6,438 nucleotides of DNA, from assembly GCA_030642225.1 (NCBI GenBank), contig DAOWOC010000066.1, positions 1-6,438 of the forward strand, written 5' to 3'. This DNA is from Deltaproteobacteria bacterium. GTDB lineage: Bacteria; Desulfobacterota; DAOWOC01. The notes below the pieces were generated by a model. That model searched no databases. It was not told where the DNA came from and saw only the letters and a list, made by a program, of their open reading frames with translations. The position numbers and the translations under genes were made by a program. Positions 1-6,227 of the stretch are shown piece after piece; the stretch's first letter is position 1, and each line of letters starts with the position of its first letter.

Positions 1-61
1 ATACCATACAACGATTTTCTTGTTTTTTATTACAGCTTTTCAGGAATAAGGTACTAATATA

Positions 62-985
62 ATGGGACAAAACACTCAAAAAATATTCAATAGGATAGAA
101 ATAATCGGAAATATTCTTGGACACCTTGTTTATCTTATTGACAAAAGACACCGCAGGATTGTGCTGAGAAATCTGAACTTTGCTTTCCCAAAATGGGATG
201 AGGAACAAAAAATAAGGGTTGCAAAGGCCACATATGCAAATTTTATGACTACTATCATTGAGCTTTTTTTCCTTAAATATACGTCAAGGGATAAGCTTAA
301 AAATATTATTACCTTTATCAATATGGAAAATCTTTACAAGGCAAGAGAGCATAACAAAGGCATAATCTTAATATCAGGCCATTTCGGCAACTGGGAGCTG
401 GCGCATATTGCTTTTTCTGCTTTTTATGAGCCAATAACAATGGTAGCGAGGAAATTGCAATTTAAACCATTAGACAGATTTTTAAAAAATTTAAGGAACA
501 TGTTCGGGAGTCGTGTACTCAATAAAAAAAATGGCCTTGACGATATGCGGGCAGCCTTAAGAAACAGGAAAATTCTTGGCATACTGATTGATCAGGGCAC
601 TATAAAAAAAGAAGGCATAGAGACTGATTTTTTCAGACACAAGGTCATGACCACACCTGCAGTAGCGCTGTTGGCAAGACGTTTCAGGTGCCCCGTGATC
701 CCGGGATTTGTTATCAGGAAAAAGGGCGGGGGGTTTGAGGCCCATTGCCTGCCGCAAATAGATATACAGCGCACAAATAATTACAGCGCAGATATTATTG
801 CCAACACACAAAAAATGAATGATACGATTCAGGGCTTTATAGAGAAATATCCAGAGCAGTGGTTCTGGTTTCACAAAAGGTGGAAAAGATATCACCCTGA
901 ACTCTATACCGAGGATATCGCCATAAAAATAAAAAGAAGGGAAAAAAGAAGATTAAAGGCAGCAAAAAAACACAAAATCAAATAA
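62..985 (+). CDS. LpxL/HtrB-family lipid A (lysophospholipid) acyltransferase
   Basis: This 307-residue protein should transfer a fatty acyl chain from acyl carrier protein to a lipid A precursor (or lysophospholipid) at the inner face of the cytoplasmic membrane. The sequence shows the family's catalytic H-x4-D/E box as H107-F-G-N-W-E112, an N-terminal stretch with L-D-K-R-H-R-R and N-L-x-F-A-F-P (residues 26-43), a D177-Q178 pair followed by DFF at 189-191, and the late P-E-Q-W-F-W-F-H-K-R-W block at 264-274. Length matches the family (about 300). The start is supported by an in-frame stop at 47-49 and an AAGG ten bases upstream. The C-terminus (289-307) is extremely Lys/Arg-rich, probably a membrane-surface or disordered tail. 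Which LpxL/LpxM paralogue it is cannot be told, so no gene symbol is given. About 180 bases and a repeat array separate it from the next gene, so it is probably a separate unit. The family call is firm; the acyl substrate is unknown. Confidence 0.93.
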   Translation: MGQNTQKIFNRIEIIGNILGHLVYLIDKRHRRIVLRNLNFAFPKWDEEQKIRVAKATYANFMTTIIELFFLKYTSRDKLKNIITFINMENLYKAREHNKGIILISGHFGNWELAHIAFSAFYEPITMVARKLQFKPLDRFLKNLRNMFGSRVLNKKNGLDDMRAALRNRKILGILIDQGTIKKEGIETDFFRHKVMTTPAVALLARRFRCPVIPGFVIRKKGGGFEAHCLPQIDIQRTNNYSADIIANTQKMNDTIQGFIEKYPEQWFWFHKRWKRYHPELYTEDIAIKIKRREKRRLKAAKKHKIK

Positions 986-1000
986 AGATCCGAATGATTT

Positions 1001-1091
1001 TGAGTCGTGAGTCTTGAGTCGTGAGTCTGGGGTCGTGAGTCTGGGGTCTGGGGTCGTGAGTCATGAGTCTTGAGTTTTGAGTTTTGAGTTT
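1001..1091. repeat. Tandem array of thirteen 7-bp units (TGAGTCN)
   Basis: Thirteen consecutive 7-base units fit this stretch with no gaps. They are mostly TGAGTCG or TGAGTCT, with GGGGTCG/GGGGTCT variants in the middle (1029-1035, 1043-1056), one TGAGTCA at 1057, and three identical TGAGTTT units at the 3' end (1071-1091). Variants occur in blocks, as expected from slippage and unit duplication. Most units carry GAGTC, a GANTC-type site, once per 7 bases. The array lies wholly between the acyltransferase and the OYE-like gene and is not coding. Its function is unknown. Confidence 0.9.
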
Positions 1092-1154
1092 AAAAACAGT
1101 TTTATATTTTTTGTTATTTAAGCGCCTGGATAATTAAATTTTCAATGTAAAAAT

Positions 1155-1161
1155 AAGGAGG
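1155..1161 (+). promoter_or_regulatory. Strong Shine-Dalgarno (AAGGAGG)
   Basis: AAGGAGG lies five bases before the ATG at 1167. It is a near-perfect anti-16S match and fixes the start of the OYE-like gene. It is far stronger than the sites before the acyltransferase and the EndoQ-helicase genes, so translation of this transcript is probably led from here. Confidence 0.8.
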
Positions 1162-1166
1162 GAGAC

Positions 1167-2108
1167 ATGCGATATAATCACTTTACAACCCTTTTCTCAT
1201 CTTTTAATTTAAATAAATTAACCCTTGCAACCAGGATAATACATTCGGCAATCTCAGATGCCATACCAATTAAGGATTACCTGCCGTTTGAAAGCCGTTA
1301 TGTTACATTGGTTGAAAACAAGATATCATTAACCACTCTCTCATTAAAAAAGGCCTTTCAGGACCCTTCAACCAATAATACCAGGGCATTATTAAAACAG
1401 ATTGTAAAGTCTGTTCACAATAAAGGCGGGAACATATTCTTCCAGGCAGACCCTTCAGACAATGAGCACAAATCTATTATCCCATATATAGATGCAGCTT
1501 TATTCGCCGATTTTGACGGTCTGGAGTTTAAATTAAAGGGACATTATTTTAAAGACAGCTTTCAGGGCATTTTAAGAGGCGATACAAAATCAATAGAGGA
1601 TTTTAAAAACAAATTTAGTTTAATAAGGGACCATATTGGTTCTGCCATGCCTGTGATATTTAAAATAATAGTTCCAATAACCATAAAAGGCATAAACACA
1701 TTAAACCGCATATCAATTTTTTTTACAGAAAACAGGGAACTTATGCCTGCAGCATTACACGTATCTATGGGAATGAAAAAAAATAATTTCATCAAGATAT
1801 CCGGCAAAAATGTTACGCTTCATGAAGATGCGATTCATTATTTTAATACAGTTAAATCCATACGCCACCAACTTTCCCTGCCAATCATCCTTGGTGGAGG
1901 GATAACCTCCCCTGTTGTAATGGAAAAATTTATTACGGACGAAATTTGTGATTTAATCGCACTTGGCAGACCACTGATAAGGGAGCCTGATATTTTGCCG
2001 TTGATCCAGCAGGGAAAGCGCAAAAAATTTGTCTGCAGCCTTTGCAATGGCTGCAAAAATGATTTACCGGAGCCAATCATATGCCCCAAAAAACACTCTG
2101 GATGCTGA
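1167..2108 (+). CDS. Divergent OYE-like NADH:flavin oxidoreductase domain protein
   Basis: This 313-residue protein resembles the Old Yellow Enzyme / NADH:flavin oxidoreductase TIM barrel, which binds FMN and reduces activated alkenes or enoyl substrates. The N-terminus L-F-S-S-F-x-L-N-K-L-T-L-A-T-R-I (residues 9-24) matches the usual 'LFSPLKIGxLTLKNRI' opening. The C-terminal phosphate-binding part is clear: G243-G-G-I followed by A265-L-G-R-P-L-I-R-E-P-D275. It then ends in C290-x2-C293-x2-C296-x9-C306 with a final C313, reminiscent of the Cys cluster of iron-sulfur members. The middle is poor. Where the family has the 'VEIHxAHGYLL' substrate-binding His pair, this protein has LEFKLKGHYFK (119-129). 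It is also shorter than typical members (about 340-370) and has no C-terminal FAD/NAD module. It may be a non-catalytic or substrate-shifted paralogue. It lies 18 bases before the EndoQ-helicase gene, so co-transcription is likely. Fold assignment is fairly firm; reaction unknown. Confidence 0.72.
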   Translation: MRYNHFTTLFSSFNLNKLTLATRIIHSAISDAIPIKDYLPFESRYVTLVENKISLTTLSLKKAFQDPSTNNTRALLKQIVKSVHNKGGNIFFQADPSDNEHKSIIPYIDAALFADFDGLEFKLKGHYFKDSFQGILRGDTKSIEDFKNKFSLIRDHIGSAMPVIFKIIVPITIKGINTLNRISIFFTENRELMPAALHVSMGMKKNNFIKISGKNVTLHEDAIHYFNTVKSIRHQLSLPIILGGGITSPVVMEKFITDEICDLIALGRPLIREPDILPLIQQGKRKKFVCSLCNGCKNDLPEPIICPKKHSGC

Positions 2109-2126
2109 TATAAAAAGAGAAACTTT

Positions 2127-5037
2127 ATGAAATTTTTTGCTGATCTGCACGTACACTCCCATTTTTCAAGGGCCACGAGCAAGAATATGGATATTGAACA
2201 TCTCCATGCATGGGCTCAGTTAAAAGGCTTAACTGTAACAGGCACAGGGGATTGCACTCACCCCGGATGGTTAGAGGAAATTTCCGCCCGTCTTGAACCG
2301 GATGACAATGGCCTTTACAAATTAAAAAAAGAATACCTGGGTTTTGCGCATAATTTTGTCCCTCATCTTCTTGTCAAACCTGTAAGATTCATTGTTACAG
2401 GCGAAATAAGCACAATTTATAAAAAAAACGGCCAGACAAGAAAAATACACCATGTTGTTTTACTGCCAACTATTGAAGATGCCGTTAACCTGTCCGGACG
2501 TCTTGAAAAAAATAGGCAATATACATTCCGACGGCAGACCTATTTTAGGACTTGATTCGCGTGATCTTCTTGAAATCCTTCTTGAAACATCAAGGGAGGC
2601 TATTTTGATCCCCGCCCATATCTGGACGCCGTGGTTTTCCGTGTTTGGATCAAAATCCGGCTTTGATTCCCTTAAGGAGTGTTATGAAGACCTGACAGGC
2701 CATATCTTTGCCGTAGAAACAGGGCTGTCTTCAGACCCGGCCATGAATCACAGGATAAGCGGGCTTGACGGGATTACGCTTGTTTCAAATTCCGATGCCC
2801 ACTCGCCTTCAAAACTCGCAAGAGAGGCCAATATATTTGATTGTGAACCGGATTTTAAAAGCATTATGAATTCACTAAAAGGGATTCAGCCCGGGTTTAA
2901 GGGCACAATTGAATTTTACCCTGAGGAAGGTAAATACCACCTTGACGGACACAGAAAATGCAATCTCAGGTTTAATCCTCTTGAAACTGAATCCTTAAAC
3001 GGCATCTGCCCTGTATGTAAAAGACCATTAACAATAGGGGTCATGAATCGAATCCACCAGCTTGCACAAAGGCCAGAAGGGTTTATTGATCCTTCAAGGC
3101 CGGGTTACAGGTGCCTGATACCGCTTGAAGAAATTTTATCCGAGACGCTTGGAAAAGGGCCAAAGACCAAAACAGTCCAAACCGCATATATGAATCTTGT
3201 TTCAAGCCTTGGCAGTGAGCTTGATATACTCCTTAATACAGATATTGAAAAATTAAACAGCCATTCCATATTACTTGCAGAGGCTATTTCAAAAACAAGG
3301 AAAGGGGATATATTACTCCTGCCGGGATATGACGGCGAATATGGCACCGTTAAAATCTTTAAACCCCATGAAAAAGAACGGCTTACAGGTGAACAACTTA
3401 TTTTTAATACACCTGATAAAAATATTGTAAAAAAAATCAAAAATAAAACAAAACATAATAAAAAAATCCCTCCAGGCAAAAAAACAGCGCCGACCCGGGT
3501 AAAAAAAGAAAAGGAAATAACGCTCAACAAAGAACAGATATATGCAGTAAAGAGACACGGCATACCTTTATCAATTGTAGCCGGTCCAGGTACTGGAAAG
3601 ACAAAAACACTTGTAAGCCGCATTGAATATGAAATTTCCAGGGATATTCATGCCCCTGAAAATATTCTTGCACTTACCTTTACACGCAAGGCCGCCGCTG
3701 AGATTACAAACCGGCTGCGTGAAATGGGCTGGACAGATATGAGTGTCAACACATTTCACGGTTTTGCATATAACCTGTTATGCAAATATAACACCCCCCC
3801 TGATTTGATTGACATTGACCGGACATTATCCATTATAAAAGAACTGCTTGAAATAACAGGCCAGGACAAGAGAAAAGCGGCAAGGATAAAAAAGCTGATT
3901 TCACTTGCAAAACAGGGACTTGCACAGCTTGAAGATATAAATATCCCTGTATGGGAAAATATCCCAAAGGACATTGATAATAATATTTTTAAAATGTATC
4001 AGGATTATTTAACAAAACACGATTTAACGGATATAGATGATATAATACCAGATACAATATCATTATTATATAAAAATGAATCCCTGTTAAAAACAGTTCA
4101 GCAAAAATTTACATCCATACTTGTGGATGAATTTCAGGATCTTAACCATGCACAATATATATTTTTCAAGATTCTTTGCAAAGAAGGCAAAAAAGATATC
4201 TTTATGATAGGTGATCCTGACCAGGCAATATACGGTTTTCGCGGGGCAGAACCCGTGTATTTTGAACACGCAAGGACGCTTTTCCCGCAAACAGAGACCA
4301 TGGATTTAAAGATCAATTACCGCTCAACCCCCGAGATACTTAACCTCTCTGCCAAGACACTTAAATGCTGCCCGGTATTGAAAGCCGCCTGCAAAAACGG
4401 CCGACTGCCAGTTCTTGCAAAGTTTAATACTGATAATGCCGAAGCAGTATTTATCTCTAAAGAGATAGGAGCGCTTGTAGGTGGGACAAGCCATTTTGCC
4501 CTTGAATCCGGCAGAGAAGATGACAGAGGTGAAACCATATACGCATTTAGTGATATTGCCATACTCTACAGGCTGCATGGTGTTGGCAATAAATTATGCA
4601 GCGTCTTACGTGAAAATTCCATACCATTTCAAAGGACACGTCCAAAGGCCAAAAATCCATTAGCCGAGGAAGCCGACAGAATTGACCCAAGGGCCAGGGC
4701 TGTTTCAATTATGAGCATACATGCTGCAAAAGGCCTGGAATTTCCAGTGGTCTTTATCATCGGACTTGAAGAAGGAATCCTTCCAAATTTCATGAACAAT
4801 AGTCATAAAACATGTGACATAAATGAAGAATTGCGTCTATTATATGTTGCCATGACAAGGGCGAGGGAAAGGCTTTACATGACAACATCAGGCAAAAGGA
4901 GTATTTACGGCAAATCCGCGTGCAGGGATATCTCAAGGTTTATAAAAGGGATTGATTCAAATCTTTATTCTTTAATCTCCCATGATTATATTGTAAAAGA
5001 AAAGATGGAACAATTAACAATCTTTAACAAAAAATAA
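2127..5037 (+). CDS. Endonuclease Q fused to UvrD/Rep-type SF1 helicase (one frameshift)
   Basis: Removing one A from the A7 run at 2506-2512 gives 969 residues; numbering below assumes this. Residues 1-~420 are endonuclease Q (PHP superfamily), which nicks DNA 5' of deaminated bases and abasic sites. Visible family blocks: D6-L-H-V-H-S with S14-R-A-T-S-K, G39-T-G-D-x-T-H-P-x-W48, G92-E-I-S, H164 in PAHIWTPWF (162-170), ETGLSSDP (197-204), N221-S-D-A-H225-S-P, EEGKYHLDGHRKC (266-278), zinc Cys C294-x2-C297, and PGYDGEYG (399-406). A Lys-rich linker (~425-464) follows. Helicase motifs: Q-motif L466-N-K-E-Q, Walker A G486-P-G-T-G-K-T492, TFTRKAA (517-523), N541-TFHGFA, D667-E-F-Q-D, G695-D-P-D-Q-A-I-Y-G-F-R, N730-Y-R-S, motif V H865-A-A-K-G-L-E-F, motif VI Y906-V-A-M-T-R-A-R. 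The 2B subdomain is nearly absent, and the protein ends QLTIFNKK. The start at 2127 is the usual EndoQ start, with a weak AAAGAGA site. Confidence 0.9.
2506..2512 (+). other. A7 run carrying the frameshift in the EndoQ reading frame
   Basis: Before this run the EndoQ frame reads ...G-R-L-E-K. Read as it stands, it continues N-R-Q-Y-T and stops at 2553-2555. With six A instead of seven it continues I-G-N-I-H-S-D-G-R-P-I-L-G, the conserved EndoQ block, so the site of the shift is unambiguous. The change needed is loss of one A (equivalently a +1 shift); an ordinary -1 ribosomal slip would not restore the frame. The split separates the HxH and E93 metal ligands from H164 and the D-x-H (223-225), so neither half could form the PHP metal site alone. 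Confidence 0.9.
3429..3507 (+). other. Cluster of A-tracts encoding the EndoQ-helicase linker
   Basis: Four long A runs lie in under 80 bases: A8 at 3429-3436 and A7 at 3460-3466, 3478-3484 and 3501-3507. They encode the Lys-rich, presumably flexible linker between the nuclease and the helicase. All are in frame as written. At the A8 run, gaining one A would reach a stop at 3444-3446, and losing one A would reach a stop at 3500-3502. Slippage in either direction would therefore release an EndoQ domain without the helicase. Confidence 0.7.
5011..5025 (+). other. Putative sliding-clamp-binding motif QLTIF at the fusion protein C-terminus
   Basis: The codons for Q962-L-T-I-F966 lie three residues before the C-terminus of the fusion protein. 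The pentapeptide resembles the bacterial beta-clamp-binding consensus QL[S/D]LF, and an exposed extreme C-terminus is a typical place for it. The motif match is visible; clamp binding is an inference. Confidence 0.45.
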
Positions 5038-5045
5038 AATTTAAA

Positions 5046-5052
5046 AGAGGTG
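5046..5052 (+). promoter_or_regulatory. Shine-Dalgarno (AGAGGTG) for the phosphoesterase
   Basis: AGAGGTG lies four bases before the ATG at 5057, in the 19-base gap after the helicase stop. It supports both the start choice and translation from a transcript shared with the upstream gene. Confidence 0.7.
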
Positions 5053-5056
5053 AAAC

Positions 5057-5716
5057 ATGCTTATAGTAAGTTTTGGGGACATCCACATGGAACCGGAAAA
5101 GGCAAAGAGCATACCTGAGCTTAAAGATGCCGATCTTGTAGTTATAACAGGGGACACGACTAACAGGGGCGATGTCGACGAGACAATGGAGGCACTGGCT
5201 CCAATAATAGCAATAAATCCAAAGATAAAAATACTTTTTGGCAACATGGACAAATCGCCTGTTGAAACCATGTTCATAAAAAAAGGTATAAATTTTCATG
5301 CAAAAGGATTTTTAATTGAACATGACACTGGCATAATAGGGCTTGGCGGTTCAACCCCAACACCTTTTGACACACCTTCGGAATTTCAGGACTCTGTTCT
5401 TAAAGATTGTTTAGAAAAGGCCTATGATGAGGTAAAGGGGGCAAAAAGGATCATCCTTTTTACACATACTCCGCCCTTTTCCACATCTCTTGACAAAATA
5501 CATGGGGGGCTTCATGGCGGCAGCCAGGCAGTAAGAAACTTTATTCAAACAAATCAACCTGATATATGCATATGCGGACATATTCACGAGGCTATTGGTG
5601 AAGAATACATGGGAAAAACACATGCAATTAATCCCGGGATGTTGAACAATGGGGGATATGTAGTCATTGAAATTACAAAAGACAGCATATCCGCCTGCCT
5701 TAAAAATACAGGATAA
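5057..5716 (+). CDS. Calcineurin-like metallophosphoesterase
   Basis: This 219-residue single-domain phosphoesterase is probably a cytoplasmic two-metal phosphodiesterase or phosphatase; its substrate is unknown. The five metal-binding blocks appear in order: D8-x-H10; G32-D33; G62-N63-M-D65, where many family members have GNHD; H137 in T-H-T-P-P (136-140); and G174-H-I-H-E178, followed by I-N-P-G (191-194). The compact length and the GHIHE...INPG ending fit the small Icc-related predicted phosphoesterases (COG2129-like) rather than the larger SbcD or CpdA groups. There is no signal peptide or membrane segment. A strong Shine-Dalgarno precedes the ATG, and only 19 bases separate it from the EndoQ-helicase, so it is likely in the same operon. 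Whether it acts on DNA ends left by that enzyme or is an unrelated passenger cannot be told. The family call is firm. Confidence 0.9.
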   Translation: MLIVSFGDIHMEPEKAKSIPELKDADLVVITGDTTNRGDVDETMEALAPIIAINPKIKILFGNMDKSPVETMFIKKGINFHAKGFLIEHDTGIIGLGGSTPTPFDTPSEFQDSVLKDCLEKAYDEVKGAKRIILFTHTPPFSTSLDKIHGGLHGGSQAVRNFIQTNQPDICICGHIHEAIGEEYMGKTHAINPGMLNNGGYVVIEITKDSISACLKNTG

Positions 5717-5750
5717 GGGATATCATTTTTTTAATATTGAGTCAGGGTTA

Positions 5751-5910
5751 AAGAGATATAAAAGTAATAGAGATAGAGAATGGTTTCTCGGTTATTTAGA
5801 GTCAGCTACTGAGCGTTATAAAGCAATCATTCATACTTACTAGCCTTATGGGCAACTATTACCATATTTTGCTGCAAACACCCGCAGAAAATCTGTCACA
5901 AATCATTAAA
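5751..5910 (+). pseudogene. Decayed Y1 (REP-associated/IS200-like) transposase fragment
   Basis: From 5781 the reading frame gives W-F-L-G-Y-L-E-S-A-T-E-R-Y-K-A-I-I-H-T-Y and then a TAG at 5841. Dropping the A at 5842 turns this into C-L-M, and the frame continues G-N-Y-Y-H-I-L-L-Q-T-P-A-E-N-L-S-Q-I-I-K to 5910. This is the core of Y1 HUH transposases of the RAYT type ('ERYGxxxHAYCLMxNHYHLLxETPxxNLS'). The first His of the HUH pair is Tyr here (codon at 5857). The N-terminus and everything after the LSQIIK block, including the catalytic Tyr helix, are missing. It is a dead remnant, and no terminal repeats were recognised. The identification rests on motif recall over about 45 residues. Confidence 0.72.
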
Positions 5911-6004
5911 GTGCTATGCTTTCCGTTTCCGCGACACAAAATACTTTAAGTTGTGGTTTAATGATATCAGGTATTATCTGGCCTGCGATTTTTTCAATGG
6001 ACGT
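5906..6004 (-). pseudogene. Possible N-terminal remnant of a Mug-type uracil/thymine DNA glycosylase
   Basis: On the minus strand a 32-residue open stretch reads T-S-I-E-K-I-A-G-Q-I-I-P-D-I-I-K-P-Q-L-K-V-F-C. This resembles the start of Mug/TDG family proteins, which typically read like '(V/I)PDIIAPGLKVLFCGINPG'. Similarity fades right after K-V-F-C, so the catalytic GINPG is not present, and there is no ATG. It abuts the transposase fragment at about 5910, as if two fragments were joined there. The match is short (about 20 residues) and could be chance. Confidence 0.3.
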
Positions 6005-6227
6005 TTACCACCCGATTTTAACCATATGGGAATGTCAGGCAAAAATTCGACTTTTAACCGAAAATTAACATCCTCGTAATAACCCTGTAACACTGATATC
6101 AGATATTTCAAATGCAAATTGGTGAGCAGTGGACCATTTTTTTCCTTTTTTTAAAGGCGGTTTAGTAATGAAGGCGGAACTGTGTAAAAAAAACCTCATG
6201 ATGATAAACAGGGCTAACGGGTAAAAT
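6005..6227. other. Intergenic stretch with nothing recognisable
   Basis: I see no convincing gene, RNA, terminator hairpin or inverted repeat here. It contains T-rich runs (around 6134-6153) and weak start context for the next gene. A minus-strand open frame (6065-6253) crosses it but has no family resemblance. It is probably degraded sequence continuing from the neighbouring remnants, plus the promoter region of the next gene. Confidence 0.5.

Noticed and set aside
1..57. Open frame ending in TAA at 55-57 (and another ending at 47-49) that could be the tail of an upstream gene
   Set aside because: Both frames are open from the window edge, neither shows a recognisable C-terminus, and 15-18 codons are too few to choose between them.
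1084..1108. Possible sigma-70 promoter (TTGAGT at 1084 with TATATT at 1103)
   Set aside because: The spacer is only 13 bases, and the previous repeat copy gives 20. The TTGAGT is just part of the 7-bp repeat. A promoter somewhere in 1090-1150 is likely but not locatable.
2452..2520. ATG at 2452 as the true start of a separate 861-residue helicase protein
   Set aside because: It overlaps the conserved EndoQ frame, has no ribosome site, and the peptide from 2452 to about 2505 is an out-of-frame reading of EndoQ. EndoQ similarity in this frame begins only at the A7 run.
3105..3623. 172-residue open frame on the minus strand
   Set aside because: It lies antisense to the EndoQ-helicase gene, is rich in Ser/Phe/Leu as expected from antisense reading, and has no family motif or ribosome site.
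5717..5760. Rho-independent terminator after the phosphoesterase (T-run after GGATATC)
   Set aside because: A T-run is present at 5726-5732, but no stem of useful length precedes it; GATATC is only a 6-base palindrome.
6120..6160. TGGACCATTTTTTTC as a possible insertion-sequence end
   Set aside because: It recalls sequences near some transposase genes, but no matching inverted copy, target duplication or transposase is visible nearby.
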